A stretch of DNA of 64,000 bases, taken from Hyphomonas jannaschiana VP2 (GTDB lineage: Bacteria; Pseudomonadota; Alphaproteobacteria; Caulobacterales; Hyphomonadaceae). The stretch is from NCBI RefSeq assembly GCF_000685215.1, contig NZ_ARYJ01000007.1:1-64000 (forward strand), read 5' to 3'. Shown here piece by piece: positions 36,769 through 46,241 of this stretch. The translations under genes and the position numbers were made by a program. Below the pieces are notes generated by a model, which saw only the letters and a program-made list of their open reading frames with translations, ran no database searches and was not told the origin of the DNA. How positions within the stretch are numbered: the first letter of the stretch is position 1; each line of letters opens with the position of its first letter.

Positions 36769-37866
36769 TCAAAATGCCCTGGCGGCCAGTCCGCCCGGCA
36801 AAGTTTGGGCTTCTCCGGACAATTCAAGCTCCAGCAAGACGGCTGCGCACCGCGAAGCGGGCAGGCCGCTGGCGCGTGCAATTTCGTCGATTGGCATTGG
36901 GTGGGGCGACAGCGCTTCGAGCACCCGCTGCAGTTCCGAATCGCTCGGCTCCCCGGCATCCGGGTCGAATTCGAAGGGGCGAGGCGGCGGCGCGCAGACC
37001 TGACGCCGGTCCAGTGTCGCGAGAATATCCAGCACATCATCCGCGTGGCGAACGAGCGTTGCGCCCTGATGAAGCAGGCTGTTGGTCCCCGCCGCGCGTG
37101 CGTCCAGAGGAGATCCCGGTACAGCCATGACTTCGCGCCCCTGTTCGCCAGCGACCCGCGCCGAAATCAGCGATCCCGAGCGCTCCGCAGCCTCTACAAC
37201 GACAACCCCAAGCGACATGCCGGTAATGATACGGTTACGGCGCGGAAAGTCCTGTGCCTTCGCCCGATACCCGAACGGGCTTTCGGACACGATCAGACCG
37301 GACGCGGCAATCTCGGCGTAGAGACGCTTGTGCTGCGGCGGATACACATGGTCGATGCCACCGCCCAGTACCGCGATCGTGCCTGTCTCAATGCTGGCCG
37401 CATGTGCCTCGCCGTCGATGCCCAGGGCCAGGCCAGACACGGTTGTGAACCCGTTTCGGCCAAGCTCTGCTGCCATGTCGCGAGCGATCTTGCGGCCGGC
37501 AGCTGAGGCGTTTCGCGCGCCAACAATTGCCACGGTTGGCCGGGATGCAAGGTCGGCCTGTCCCAGCAGGGTCAGGACAGGCGGTGGAGGCTCAAGGTCA
37601 TTTAGAAGTGGCGGGTAGTCCGGCTCGGAACTCAGAACGAGGCGTGCCCCATACCGGCTGGCGGCCCCCAATTCCTGCTCGACCAGATCACGGTCCGGTG
37701 GCTTGAGTGCACGCGTCCTGCGAGAGCGGGCAGACAGTTCCGGAAGGGCGTCCAGCGCGGCACTGGCAGAACCAAAGCGGCGAATGAGCTGGAAAAAGCT
37801 GACCGGCCCGATCCCGTGGGTCCTGGCGAGGCGGATCCAGTCCAGCCTTTCACCGTCAGACATCAT
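36769..37866 (-). CDS. dprA: DNA-processing protein DprA
   Basis: A 365-residue protein that loads RecA on incoming single-stranded DNA during transformation. An N-terminal SAM-like helical domain (ARTHGIGPVSFFQLIRRFGS) precedes the Rossmann-like core with VAIVGARNASAAGRKIARDM, TTVSGLALGIDGEAHAAS, TIAVLGGGIDHVYPPQHKRL and AAERSGSLISARVAGEQGREV, ending GTNSLLHQGA. A C-terminal winged-helix domain (about 300-360) is present. ATG 37866 overlaps the plsY stop by four bases. It is the last gene of the pyrB-pyrC-like-plsY-dprA run; 167 bases without a gene separate it from lptD. Confidence 0.95.
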   Translation of the reverse strand: MMSDGERLDWIRLARTHGIGPVSFFQLIRRFGSASAALDALPELSARSRRTRALKPPDRDLVEQELGAASRYGARLVLSSEPDYPPLLNDLEPPPPVLTLLGQADLASRPTVAIVGARNASAAGRKIARDMAAELGRNGFTTVSGLALGIDGEAHAASIETGTIAVLGGGIDHVYPPQHKRLYAEIAASGLIVSESPFGYRAKAQDFPRRNRIITGMSLGVVVVEAAERSGSLISARVAGEQGREVMAVPGSPLDARAAGTNSLLHQGATLVRHADDVLDILATLDRRQVCAPPPRPFEFDPDAGEPSDSELQRVLEALSPHPMPIDEIARASGLPASRCAAVLLELELSGEAQTLPGGLAARAF

Positions 37867-38495
37867 GCGTCTGGTTTCGCTTTTGAGCTTCCAAAGCGCG
37901 GTTCGGTGCCTTTCAGCAGGCGGCCGAGATTGGCGCGATGGGTCCAGAAGACGAATACCGACAAGGCCGCCAGACCGAGAAGAACAAACCAGTTGTGCGG
38001 CCGGTGCATCACTTCCTCAACCAGCCATGCCCCGGGGGCGACAAGGGCAGCGGCGGTCAGGGCGGCAAGGGAAGAAATCCGGGTGAGTGCGAAAATGCCA
38101 AACCACACAGGCGCGGCAACATAAAAAGCCGGTAGTGACACAAATGGCAGCAGGCCTGCGAAGGTCGCGACGCCTTTCCCGCCCTTGAAGCCGAGCCAGA
38201 TCGGGTAACAATGGCCGATGAAAGCAGCCGCGCCGGCAACAAGGCCGAGCTCCGCGCCGCCCAGCAGACCAAAACCCAGCGCCACAAGACCGGCTTTCAG
38301 GCTATCGAGCAGCAGCGTTGCGAGTGCCAGATCCTTGCGGCCGGTTCGCAGGACATTGGTCGCGCCGATATTGCCGGAGCCGACCTGACGGATGTCTCCC
38401 AGACCGGCTGCCCGCGTCAGCAGAAGCCCGAAAGGGATCGACCCGGCGAGGTAGCCGACCACAGCGGCAAGCGGAAAGACAAGATATGCGGCCAT
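37863..38495 (-). CDS. plsY: Glycerol-3-phosphate acyltransferase PlsY
   Basis: A 210-residue inner-membrane enzyme that acylates glycerol-3-phosphate with acyl-phosphate, the first step of phospholipid synthesis. The family motifs are AGSIPFGLLLTR near residue 17, SGNIGATNVLRTGRK (about 42-56), and GHCYPIWLGFKGGKGVAT (about 103-120) with the conserved HxxPxxxxFKGGKG. About five membrane helices are visible. It overlaps dprA by four bases and follows the dihydroorotase-like gene by 60 bases. A frame of normal length with no anomalies. Confidence 0.96.
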   Translation of the reverse strand: MAAYLVFPLAAVVGYLAGSIPFGLLLTRAAGLGDIRQVGSGNIGATNVLRTGRKDLALATLLLDSLKAGLVALGFGLLGGAELGLVAGAAAFIGHCYPIWLGFKGGKGVATFAGLLPFVSLPAFYVAAPVWFGIFALTRISSLAALTAAALVAPGAWLVEEVMHRPHNWFVLLGLAALSVFVFWTHRANLGRLLKGTEPRFGSSKAKPDA

Positions 38496-38555
38496 GCGCA
38501 GCTCCCGAAAACACGTTTAAGTGGTAGGCAGAGATGAGCGTCCGGGCAAGCCTTC

Positions 38556-39848
38556 TCAGGCGAGGCTCGCATGCGCAAAGACTTCTTCTCCGCCAACAAA
38601 AGTCCGCAGGACGCGGCCCTGCAGCCGACGTCCGTCGAATGGCGAGTTGGTTGAGCGGGAGCGCAGGTGCTCACGTTCGCACAGCCAGGGCTTGCCGGGA
38701 TCAAAGAGGATGACGTCTGCTGGTGCATTCTTCGCGAGCCGGCCTTGCGGCAGGCCCAGCATATCGGCTGGCCGGCAGGTAATCGGCGCCAGCGCTTCGA
38801 GCAGGCTGAGCGGGCCATCATGAACCAGGCTGAGCATGGCAGGGAGAACAGTTTCCAGTCCGGCCGCCCCGAACGCCGCTTCGCCAAAAGGCAGGCGCTT
38901 TTCTTCAGGTGGCTGAGGGTCATGGGCGGAGACGACGGCGTCGATCAGCCCGTTTTTCAGTGCATCGATCAAGCCCAGCCGGGTCTCTTCATCCCGGAAC
39001 GGAGGGTTGACCTTGCAATAAGTCAGGTAGTCGCCGACATCCAGCTCGTTGAAGAAGAAGCTGTGTGCCGCAGCGGTCGTGAACACTTTGGCACCTCGCT
39101 TGCGGGCCTCCATGGCGATTGCCACGGTGCGCGGTGTCGACACCTGGTCCAGGATCAGGGTGCATCCCGTTGCCTCTGCCAAGGCTGTGTCCCGCATCGC
39201 GCCGATCCATTCGGCCTCGACCGGGATTCCGGGCAAGCCCATCCGTCCGGCAAGCTCTCCGGCATTCATCACGCCGGAACCTGACAGAGACCGCTCGTCC
39301 GGGCGAGACATGATCGAGGCGCCAAGACTGGCGGCATAAGCCATCGTCCGTTTAAGGATCGAGGCGTTCGCAACAGGCATGTCGCCATTGGTGAACAGGA
39401 CAGCGCCTGACTGCGCCATCAGGCCGATCTCGGCCATCGCGTTGCCATCAAGACCCGTTGTCAGGGCGCCTGCCGGGTAAATGCGCGCAGAAGCATTTGC
39501 CCTGGCCGTGTCCGCAACGAACCTGACCAGCGCCATGTCGTCGATTACCGGCCGCGTGTCAGGCATCACGACGAAGCTGGTAATGCCGCCTGCAACAGCA
39601 GAGCGCGAGGCTGTGGCCAGCGTCTCCTTTTGTTCGATGCCCGGTTCGCCTGTTTTGACGCGAAGGTCAATCAGGCCGGGGGCGAGACAAAGACCGGCAG
39701 CGTCGATTGTGTTTGTCGCGTCGGCATGCGGTTCGGTCTGGCCGTTGGCGATCTCCTTGATCTTTCCCCGGTCGATCAGGATGGCGCCGGTTTCATCCAG
39801 TCCGCTGGCCGGGTCGAGCAGGCGGGCATTGTAGATGCTGAGGCTCAT
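38556..39848 (-). CDS. Dihydroorotase-like protein lacking the metal HxH motif (PyrC-like)
   Basis: A 430-residue member of the class I dihydroorotase family. The family motif DLHVHLREPG reads [10 protein letters not shown] here (Arg63 and Lys65 for both histidines). The late TDHAPH-like motif reads SAHDPQP. The rest of the fold is clear: [42 protein letters not shown] and the C-terminal [20 protein letters not shown]. It is therefore probably catalytically dead and serves as a structural partner of PyrB, as known for the pseudo-dihydroorotase of Pseudomonas. It overlaps pyrB by four bases. An active dihydroorotase should be encoded elsewhere. Confidence 0.88.
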   Translation of the reverse strand: MSLSIYNARLLDPASGLDETGAILIDRGKIKEIANGQTEPHADATNTIDAAGLCLAPGLIDLRVKTGEPGIEQKETLATASRSAVAGGITSFVVMPDTRPVIDDMALVRFVADTARANASARIYPAGALTTGLDGNAMAEIGLMAQSGAVLFTNGDMPVANASILKRTMAYAASLGASIMSRPDERSLSGSGVMNAGELAGRMGLPGIPVEAEWIGAMRDTALAEATGCTLILDQVSTPRTVAIAMEARKRGAKVFTTAAAHSFFFNELDVGDYLTYCKVNPPFRDEETRLGLIDALKNGLIDAVVSAHDPQPPEEKRLPFGEAAFGAAGLETVLPAMLSLVHDGPLSLLEALAPITCRPADMLGLPQGRLAKNAPADVILFDPGKPWLCEREHLRSRSTNSPFDGRRLQGRVLRTFVGGEEVFAHASLA

Positions 39849-40792
39849 GCGGGCCCTCCCGCCAGAAGGTGAAGCACGGCTTCGCGGACGGCGACGCCCA
39901 TTTCGACCTGTTCGGTAATGACCGATTGTTCGCCATCGGCAATGGCGCTTTCGATCTCGATTCCCCGGTTCATCGGGCCGGGGTGCATCACCGTCGCATC
40001 CGGTTTGGCGAGCGCGAGCCGGTCTTTTGTCAGCCCGAAATAACTGAAATATTCACGGCGGCTAGGCAGGAAGGCCCCATCCATCCGTTCCAGCTGCAGG
40101 CGAAGCATCATGACGATGTCAGCGCCTTTCAGGGCTTTGTCGAAATCGGTCGTGGCGCTGGCTGCGCCCCAGGTCTCGGTGCCCGATGGTAGCAGCGTGC
40201 GCGGCGCGCAGAGATGCACTTCTGCCCCCATCAGATGAAGCGCCTGAGTTGTTGACCGGGCCACACGCGAATGCGCAATGTCACCGCAGATCACGACTTT
40301 CAGGCCTTCGATGCGGCCTTTGGTGCGCCGGATCGTAAGTGTGTCCAGCAGTCCCTGTGTTGGATGCTGATGCGTTCCGTCGCCGGCATTGATGACGGCG
40401 CAATCCACCTTGCGGGACAAGAGTTTCGGCCCGCCAGACGCCGAGTGCCGCACGATCAGGGCATCCGGTTTCATGGCATTCAGCGTCATCGCTGTGTCGA
40501 TCAGCGTTTCGCCTTTCTTCACGCTTGAGGCGGCAACCGGCATCGAAATGACGTCTGCACCGAGCCGGCGGGCAGCAATCTCGAAACTGCTCATGGTCCG
40601 GGTGGAGTTCTCGAAGAACAGGTTCACCACAACCTTGCCCTTGAGCACCGGATCCGGCCGGATGCCAGCACGGGTCGCCTCGGCATAGCGGTCCGCAAGG
40701 TCCAGAATGTGGGTAATATCGAGAGGAGAAAGCCCTTCAATACTGAGCAGGTGCTCGTGATCGAAGCTGTAGTGATATGCCGCCCGGTTCAT
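39845..40792 (-). CDS. pyrB: Aspartate carbamoyltransferase catalytic subunit
   Basis: A 315-residue enzyme that makes carbamoyl-aspartate in pyrimidine synthesis. The carbamoyl-phosphate loop reads [13 protein letters not shown] near residue 58 (the usual P is N). [20 protein letters not shown] and [11 protein letters not shown] are conserved, as is MLRLQLERM of the 240s-type loop and [11 protein letters not shown] chose ATG 40792 ([10 protein letters not shown]), with AAAGGG just upstream, rather than the longer frame from 40861, which enters the transporter gene. No pyrI regulatory gene is seen; it probably pairs with the dihydroorotase-like protein that follows. Confidence 0.95.
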   Translation of the reverse strand: MNRAAYHYSFDHEHLLSIEGLSPLDITHILDLADRYAEATRAGIRPDPVLKGKVVVNLFFENSTRTMSSFEIAARRLGADVISMPVAASSVKKGETLIDTAMTLNAMKPDALIVRHSASGGPKLLSRKVDCAVINAGDGTHQHPTQGLLDTLTIRRTKGRIEGLKVVICGDIAHSRVARSTTQALHLMGAEVHLCAPRTLLPSGTETWGAASATTDFDKALKGADIVMMLRLQLERMDGAFLPSRREYFSYFGLTKDRLALAKPDATVMHPGPMNRGIEIESAIADGEQSVITEQVEMGVAVREAVLHLLAGGPA

Positions 40793-40847
40793 GGAGGCCC
40801 TTTCGATTTTTGGCGGTTTAGGCCCGATTCCGCCGGGCTTCAAGCCC

Positions 40848-41774
40848 TCAGGCCGCTGCAAGCTGCATCACTGCGAGGTACAGCAATGGCATCGTGATCA
40901 TGGCAAGGACTGTCTCAACCGCGATCAGGTTGGCGGCGAGCGGGGCGTCTCCACCCAGCTCGCGCGCAAGAATGTAGGAGGATGTGGCGGTTGGCGTCGC
41001 GGCGCATATGACCGCAATCGTCAATGGAACGCCGGAAAGGCCAAGCAAGAGTCCGAAGCCAACGGCAAAGACAGGCAGTCCGATGAGCCTGACGAGCGAC
41101 CATGAGAAGGTTCGTGGGCCGGCCCGGCGCAGGGCAGATAAATCTACACCCGCACCAGCTGACAGCAGACCGAGTGCGAGGGCCGCGTCACCCAGAATGC
41201 CAAGACTGTCATCCAGAAGCTCTGGCAACTCAATGTTAGCGGCTGCCAGGGCAAGCCCTGCGGCGCACGCAATCACGATCGGATTGCGGACAAGGGCCAG
41301 AATCGGCTTGGGCGCAGGGCCGTGCGGCCGGTCGGCATGGGCGATCAGGGCGTAGACCGACAGGACATTGGCCGTTGGAATCATGGCAGCGGCGGCGATG
41401 GTCACCAGGGCGAGGCCGTCCTGTCCGAACAGAAGGCTGCCAATCGAGAGGCCGATCATCGTATTCCAGCGGACATTCGACTGAATGACTGACCCGACCG
41501 CCGGCCGAGGCATGCCCGGCAGGAAGCGTCCGAGCCAGCCAACGCCTGCGAGAGCGAACTGCGCGAGAATCAGCGCGCCGGCCAGACGCCAGGGGGCTGT
41601 CTCAAACGGAGCGTTGGCGAGGGTCCGGACAATCAGGGCCGGGAACAGGACGACATAAGACAGGCGTTCGATGGCCCGCCAGCTTTCCGTCGGAATCCAT
41701 TTCCTGACAGAAAGCACATGGCCGAGCGTGACAATCGCAATGACGGGCAGCAGTGCATATAGAAATCCGCTCAT
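40848..41774 (-). CDS. AEC-family (auxin efflux carrier-like) transporter
   Basis: A 308-residue inner-membrane protein with about ten predicted helices in two inverted halves, typical of bacterial AEC/BART transporters. The N-terminal half includes [17 protein letters not shown], and the fifth helix region has [19 protein letters not shown], matching the conserved R.N. motif of the family. The C-terminal half includes [20 protein letters not shown], which fits the second discontinuous helix. Known members export organic acids or unknown solutes; the substrate cannot be predicted. It overlaps ruvX by four bases and is followed 55 bases later by pyrB. Confidence 0.88.
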   Translation of the reverse strand: MSGFLYALLPVIAIVTLGHVLSVRKWIPTESWRAIERLSYVVLFPALIVRTLANAPFETAPWRLAGALILAQFALAGVGWLGRFLPGMPRPAVGSVIQSNVRWNTMIGLSIGSLLFGQDGLALVTIAAAAMIPTANVLSVYALIAHADRPHGPAPKPILALVRNPIVIACAAGLALAAANIELPELLDDSLGILGDAALALGLLSAGAGVDLSALRRAGPRTFSWSLVRLIGLPVFAVGFGLLLGLSGVPLTIAVICAATPTATSSYILARELGGDAPLAANLIAVETVLAMITMPLLYLAVMQLAAA

Positions 41775-42229
41775 TCGCCTCTCTCCAGCCGCTCGAGCGC
41801 CGATTTGAGAATGATCGCCGCTGCGGATGCGTCAATTCGCTCTGCCCGGCGCTTGCGGGACAGGTCAGCCTCCAGCATTGCCCATTCGGCTTCGGCTGTG
41901 GACAGACGCTCATCCTGCAGCAGGATCGGCACATCGCGATGTTTCAGGATGTTCCAGGCAAGGGCCCGGACCGACTGGACGCGCGGACCTTCGCTACCGT
42001 CCATGTTAAGGGGCAGGCCAAGCACCAGCCCCACCGCGGATCGATCATCATACAGGTGGAACAGCCGCTCCAGCACCGGCGCAAGTTTCCGGCCCTTGGG
42101 AATGGTTTCCACCGGGCTGGCGATCATGCGCAGGGCATCGCAGGACGCTACGCCGATTGTCTTCGTTCCCGGGTCAAGCCCGAGCAGGGGACCGGCAGAA
42201 GGGAAATCGGCGACATCAACGACTGGCAT
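41771..42229 (-). CDS. ruvX: Putative pre-16S rRNA nuclease YqgF (RuvX)
   Basis: A 152-residue RNase H-fold nuclease that trims the 5' end of 16S rRNA and has also been called a Holliday-junction resolvase. The first strand [15 protein letters not shown] carries the first catalytic Asp (about residue 19). [17 protein letters not shown] is the second motif, [15 protein letters not shown] provides the Glu, and [15 protein letters not shown] the last Asp. Length is normal. It faces gatC head to head with a 74-base gap, and overlaps the AEC transporter gene by four bases. Confidence 0.94.
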   Translation of the reverse strand: MPVVDVADFPSAGPLLGLDPGTKTIGVASCDALRMIASPVETIPKGRKLAPVLERLFHLYDDRSAVGLVLGLPLNMDGSEGPRVQSVRALAWNILKHRDVPILLQDERLSTAEAEWAMLEADLSRKRRAERIDASAAAIILKSALERLERGE

Positions 42230-42303
42230 GGGGTGCCCACATAGCGCCTTGATGGGGCGTTGCCTATGGCGTATTCCGGCCGCAGCAATTTCGGAGAGTT
42301 CCC

Positions 42304-42591
42304 ATGAGTGTCACGAAAGACGATGTTCGCAAGGTTGCGCGCCTGTCGCGGATCGCAGTCGACGAGGCGCATCTGGAAGAACTGGCTGGTGAACTGAACG
42401 GCATCCTCGGCTGGATCGACCAGTTGAACGAAGTCGACATTGACGGCGTGGAGCCGATGACTTCGGTGGTCGAAACCAAATTGCCGATGCGCGAAGACGT
42501 GGTTACCGACGGCAATATTCCCGATCAGGTGCTGGCCAATGCCCCCCGTACCGAAGACGGCTTCTTCGTGGTACCGAAATCTGTGGAGTAG
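42304..42591 (+). CDS. gatC: Asp-tRNA(Asn)/Glu-tRNA(Gln) amidotransferase subunit C
   Basis: A 95-residue linker subunit that wraps around GatA and GatB in the tRNA-dependent amidotransferase. The signature is [17 protein letters not shown] at the start, then [23 protein letters not shown], and the C-terminal REDVVTDG and FFVVPKSVE. Length is usual. GAGTTCCC lies before ATG 42304 without a strong Shine-Dalgarno. In most alphaproteobacteria gatA follows directly. Here two unrelated small genes, one of them on the other strand, lie between. Confidence 0.95.
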   Translation: MSVTKDDVRKVARLSRIAVDEAHLEELAGELNGILGWIDQLNEVDIDGVEPMTSVVETKLPMREDVVTDGNIPDQVLANAPRTEDGFFVVPKSVE

Positions 42592-42594
42592 TAT

Positions 42595-43140
42595 TTGGGT
42601 GGATACACGTTGGAGCAATTGAATCAGATTGCTCAGCTGGCAGTTTCACTAATGACGCTGATCGGTGCACCGATCGCGGTCTACCTTTTCTTCCGGGATC
42701 GTTCCATCGAGCGGCAGGACCGCATCAATGAAGTATATCGCAGGTCGTCTGACAGATACGCTGGCTTTTTGGGCCTCATGCTGTCGCATACCGACACCGG
42801 CGTGTACCTCCATGGCGATGACGAGGATCTGCCGACCGACCTAGACCGCCGGCGTTCGATACTTTTCGAAATCGTCACGCAGATGCTGGAAGACGCATAT
42901 CTCGTCTATGAGCGCAGTCCCAACGGCCAGCGCAAGCAGCAATGGGCCGGGTGGCTGGCCTATATTCGGATGTACTGTGCCCACACTCCTTACATTGCGT
43001 GGTGGGAAGCCCGGATCGGCGATGTGGAGACAGCGAAAGAAGGCGCCTCGTCCTACGATCTGGGTTTTGAAACCCTGATGTTCGAAGAACTCAGAAAAGC
43101 AAAGCGCCAGATCATTGTGGACGCCGCTCCTGTGCTCTAG
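42595..43140 (+). CDS. Membrane-anchored protein of unknown function between gatC and gatA
   Basis: A 181-residue protein starting at TTG 42595, three bases after gatC, with GGAG seven bases upstream. One membrane helix (about residues 14-32, LMTLIGAPIAVYLFF) is followed by a soluble domain. The helix-rich pattern is YRRSSDRYAGFL, then ILFEIVTQMLEDAYLVYERS, and QQWAGWLAYIRMYC, ending DLGFETLMFEEL. It resembles a widespread unnamed family of short proteins with one N-terminal helix and a conserved QWxGWxxYIR motif, as far as I recall. No enzyme motif is seen. Codon use looks slightly more relaxed than neighbours, so it may be an acquired gene. Confidence 0.7.
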   Translation: MGGYTLEQLNQIAQLAVSLMTLIGAPIAVYLFFRDRSIERQDRINEVYRRSSDRYAGFLGLMLSHTDTGVYLHGDDEDLPTDLDRRRSILFEIVTQMLEDAYLVYERSPNGQRKQQWAGWLAYIRMYCAHTPYIAWWEARIGDVETAKEGASSYDLGFETLMFEELRKAKRQIIVDAAPVL

Positions 43141-43613
43141 CTTTCGCCCTGGGCTTGTTCGTCTGCTTGCTCGTCTGACTTCGTTTCAGAGGTGTCTTCT
43201 GCCTCACCAGCCTTCGGATCCCATTTGTAGATAGACTTCACCAGGCAGCGTGATTTGCTGAAGGGGGTGCTGCTACTGCTCGTCAGCGAGTCCGACACGA
43301 TGACATGGTCACCCGCAGTCAGGCAGTTCATGGTCGAGTCCATTCGCATGGTCATTGCATGCTGGAGCGGCGGACATGATCCGAATATCTCGATCAGATA
43401 ATAGTCCCGGCCTTCCCGGACGGTGAATGTGTCGCGCGTGTTGTCGCCAAAACTGTCGATATTGCTCGCAAAGCAGATCCGGTCGACTTCCTCGCCCAGA
43501 CGCGGGTCGTCCGCGTATTTCGCGACGCCTTTGGGTTTCGGTTCAGTGTCGGCTGTCGACGCGCAACCGGCCACGGCTATCAGTGCTGTAAAAAGGGACA
43601 GACTCAGGCGCAT
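43137..43613 (-). CDS. Hypothetical lipoprotein (DUF6491-like)
   Basis: A 158-residue protein with a lipoprotein signal: basic start, hydrophobic core and lipobox VAGC (Cys17). The mature part has RICFASNIDSFGD and a later GRDYYLIEIFGSCPPLQHAM, with cysteines in ICF, GSCP, MNCL and SRCL that could pair. This pattern recalls the DUF6491 lipoproteins, a tentative assignment. The C-terminal tail is very acidic (Asp, Glu, Gln). It is convergent with the preceding gene, sharing four bases, and divergent from gatA, which starts 140 bases away. Confidence 0.7.
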   Translation of the reverse strand: MRLSLSLFTALIAVAGCASTADTEPKPKGVAKYADDPRLGEEVDRICFASNIDSFGDNTRDTFTVREGRDYYLIEIFGSCPPLQHAMTMRMDSTMNCLTAGDHVIVSDSLTSSSSTPFSKSRCLVKSIYKWDPKAGEAEDTSETKSDEQADEQAQGES

Positions 43614-43752
43614 GACACTCTCCTTCTGCGCGTTTCAGGGCTCACAATGGTGTGACGAACTGATTTCTACCTGACAAGCGCTCTCACAGAGACTTGAACT
43701 TTCGTCATAAGCCGTCATAGCAGGCGGTCAGAATTGCCGGAGATACGCCACG

Positions 43753-45225
43753 ATGACCGACCTGACGAAACTGACCCTTGCGGACGCTTTGGACGGGCTG
43801 AAGGCGAAGAAGTTCTCGTCCCGGGAGATCACGCAGGACTTCATCCAGACAATCGAGGCTTCCCGTGTCCTCAACGCCTATGTTGTTGAAACCCCGGAAA
43901 AAGCCCTGGAAATGGCCGAGCAGGCTGACGCGCGCCTTGCCAAGGGTGAAGGCGGCAAGCTGGAAGGCGCCCCAATTGGTGTGAAAGACCTCTATTGCAC
44001 CAAAGGGGTTCGCACGACGGCCTGCAGCAACATCCTCGGCGAATTCACACCGACCTATGAGTCCACCGTCACGCAGAATCTGTGGAACGAGGGTGCAGTC
44101 ATGCTGGGCAAACTCAATATGGATGAGTTTGCGATGGGCTCGTCCAACGAGACGTCCCGGTTCGGGCCGCCGATCAATCCGTGGCGCCGTCAGGGCGACA
44201 ATGCCGGGCTGACGCCGGGCGGATCGTCCGGTGGATCGGCTGCGGCAGTTTCCGGAGACCTGTGCCTGGCGGCAACGGCTTCCGACACGGGCGGTTCCAT
44301 CCGCCAGCCAGCGGCTTTCACCGGCACCGTCGGGATCAAGCCCACCTATGGCCGGGCCAGCCGTTGGGGCATGGTGGCGTTTGCCTCTTCACTGGATCAG
44401 GCCGGACCGATCGCAAAGACCGTGGAAGACTCCGCCATCCTTCTGGACGTCATGTGCAGCCATGACCCGAAGGACTCAACGTCGCTTCAGGTCGAGCAGC
44501 CGGACTGGCGGGCCGAGGTTTCAAAAGGCGTGAAAGGTATGCGTATCGGTATTCCGAAAGAATACCGCATGGACGGCATGTCTGAAGAAATCGATGCACT
44601 CTGGAACAAGGGCATTGAATGGCTGAAGGCTGCCGGTGCTGAGATCGTCGACATCAGTCTGCCGCACACAAAGTACGCCCTGCCAGCCTATTATATCGTC
44701 GCGCCGGCGGAGGCTTCGTCTAACCTCGCGCGCTATGACGGCATGCGCTACGGTGCACGCGTGGATGGCGACAATCTGACGGCGACCTATGAAGCGACCC
44801 GCGCCGGTGGGTTCGGCCGGGAAGTGCAGCGCCGCCTGATGATCGGCACCTATGTGCTGTCATCGGGCTATTACGACGCCTATTACCTGCGAGCGCAGAA
44901 GGTGCGTACCAAGATCCTGCATGACTTCGTCGATGCATTTGAAACCTGCGATGCGATCCTGACGCCGACCTGTCCGTCTGCGGCCTTCGCCTTCGGTGAG
45001 AAGAGCGGCGATCCTGTGGAAATGTACCTTAATGACGTGTTCACGGTGACGACCAACCTCGCCGGCCTGCCGGGTATATCCGTGCCGGCTGGCCTGTCAT
45101 CCGATGGTCTGCCGCTTGGCCTGCAGGTGATCGGCAAGGCGCTGGATGAGTCGGCCTGTTTCCGCGTTGGCGGTGAACTGGAACGTGCAGCCGGGTTCGT
45201 GGCCAGACCGGAGAAGTGGTGGTAG
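43753..45225 (+). CDS. gatA: Asp-tRNA(Asn)/Glu-tRNA(Gln) amidotransferase subunit A
   Basis: A 490-residue amidase-signature enzyme that releases ammonia from glutamine for GatB. The catalytic triad is Lys78 (IGVKDLY), cis-Ser158 ([13 protein letters not shown]) and Ser182 ([11 protein letters not shown]). [15 protein letters not shown] and [20 protein letters not shown] (positions about 195-214) are further signatures. [13 protein letters not shown] occurs near the C-terminus. Length is normal. It has its own upstream region of about 140 bases because gatC is separated. The next small gene begins 10 bases after its stop. Confidence 0.97.
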   Translation: MTDLTKLTLADALDGLKAKKFSSREITQDFIQTIEASRVLNAYVVETPEKALEMAEQADARLAKGEGGKLEGAPIGVKDLYCTKGVRTTACSNILGEFTPTYESTVTQNLWNEGAVMLGKLNMDEFAMGSSNETSRFGPPINPWRRQGDNAGLTPGGSSGGSAAAVSGDLCLAATASDTGGSIRQPAAFTGTVGIKPTYGRASRWGMVAFASSLDQAGPIAKTVEDSAILLDVMCSHDPKDSTSLQVEQPDWRAEVSKGVKGMRIGIPKEYRMDGMSEEIDALWNKGIEWLKAAGAEIVDISLPHTKYALPAYYIVAPAEASSNLARYDGMRYGARVDGDNLTATYEATRAGGFGREVQRRLMIGTYVLSSGYYDAYYLRAQKVRTKILHDFVDAFETCDAILTPTCPSAAFAFGEKSGDPVEMYLNDVFTVTTNLAGLPGISVPAGLSSDGLPLGLQVIGKALDESACFRVGGELERAAGFVARPEKWW

Positions 45226-45235
45226 GCTTCGCGCC

Positions 45236-45685
45236 ATGACCCGCTTTCTTGTTCTGTTTGGAATCCTGCTGGTTATCGCGATTGCGATGATTGCAGCCGC
45301 GGCGATGCAAGCCGACATCAGTCTGATGGATTCGAAGGCCACACCGCTTTGGCTCTGTGCTGTGGCTGTCGCGGCCTATGTCGCCTGGCGGATCGAGGGT
45401 GTCCTGAAACGCCGTGAACGGAAACAGGATGTATCGGTTGGCGAAGGACGTGGCTTCCTGAAGACAAAGGTTTCTCCGGCGCAATCGGCCCGCGCCGCAC
45501 GAGTTGCTGCGCGTCGCAAGAAGCTGATTGCGGAAGGTAAGCTGGAAGCCGATCCGGAACCGGAGACTAAACCGGAAACCGGTGACGAGGCGCCCAGCCG
45601 AGTCTCACAGGCGGCCCCGATCAAGGATCGGATGGCCGCCCGGGCCGAACGGGTCAGGCAAGCGAAGGAACAGGGGAAGCTTTAG
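45236..45685 (+). CDS. Small two-helix membrane protein, unknown function
   Basis: A 149-residue protein with two membrane helices near the N-terminus (about 3-23 and 36-54), then a basic and Ala-rich cytoplasmic tail. The tail has SARAARVAARRKKLIAEGKLE and a Glu/Pro-rich linker, and ends RAERVRQAKEQGKL. The start ATG 45236 is ten bases after gatA. A longer frame from 45146 would lie inside gatA, so I reject it. The tail resembles a short coiled coil or nucleic-acid-binding arm. No family recognised. Its 3' end overlaps the convergent gene by 32 bases. Confidence 0.65.
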   Translation: MTRFLVLFGILLVIAIAMIAAAAMQADISLMDSKATPLWLCAVAVAAYVAWRIEGVLKRRERKQDVSVGEGRGFLKTKVSPAQSARAARVAARRKKLIAEGKLEADPEPETKPETGDEAPSRVSQAAPIKDRMAARAERVRQAKEQGKL

Positions 45686-46040
45686 GCGGCTTACGGCGAC
45701 TGGACGGTGCCGCGTCTGCAGCGCTGACAGCCGGTGCCTTTGTGCCGCCCCGCGGGCCTTCATCCTCGTCAGCAGGCTTTTCGCCGCGATCTGCGATCCG
45801 CGTAACGTGAACGCCAGCGCCAATCAGGCCGCCAATCGGGCCGAACTGAAGCAGCATGGCCAGGATGAACAGGATCGGAATGTTCATGTCCAGATTGCCG
45901 AGCGTCAGGAACAGGGCGCCAAACATGGCCCCGCCGAAGATCAGGCCGATCGCGAACCCGGCAATAATGTGACGCAGGAACCCCTGCGCGATGTGACGCT
46001 CGTCGTCGCTTGCGCCATCAAGGATCATTTTGAAGAGCAT
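45654..46040 (-). CDS. Small two-helix membrane protein, unknown function
   Basis: A 128-residue protein with two long hydrophobic segments (about residues 24-47 and 54-76, rich in Gly, Phe, Leu) and a charged, Pro/Ala/Lys-rich C-terminal tail that is likely disordered. The segment before the first helix (ASDDERHIAQGFLRHI) is amphipathic. I do not recognise the family. It is convergent with the preceding plus-strand gene and overlaps it by 32 bases in the two low-complexity tails. Upstream lies a 200-base gap that also contains the gatB promoter. Confidence 0.6.
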   Translation of the reverse strand: MLFKMILDGASDDERHIAQGFLRHIIAGFAIGLIFGGAMFGALFLTLGNLDMNIPILFILAMLLQFGPIGGLIGAGVHVTRIADRGEKPADEDEGPRGGTKAPAVSAADAAPSSRRKPPKASPVPSLA

Positions 46041-46103
46041 TATTCTTATTTCCCCTTCGCGCTTCCTCCCGAAGCAGTGGTGTAAATTTGCCGCACATTC
46101 CAG

Positions 46104-46125
46104 CTAAGGAAAACCCCTTAGTTTT
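46104..46125. terminator. Hairpin with T-run in the gap before gatB
   Basis: CTAAGG (46104-46109) and CCTTAG (46116-46121) form a 6-bp stem followed by TTTT. It sits in the divergent gap before gatB, where no plus-strand gene obviously ends, so it could be a weak terminator for read-through or an operator. The rest of this 200-base gap shows no gene. Confidence 0.3.
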
Positions 46126-46241
46126 GAGCATCTCCATAAAACCGGATATTTCAGCGCCTTATAGGGTGTCAGCGTGGCTCGACAGGGCTGGTCACGCGGG
46201 GCTAAAAGGACCGGATTCTGCTGTGACTAATCGAGGGAACG

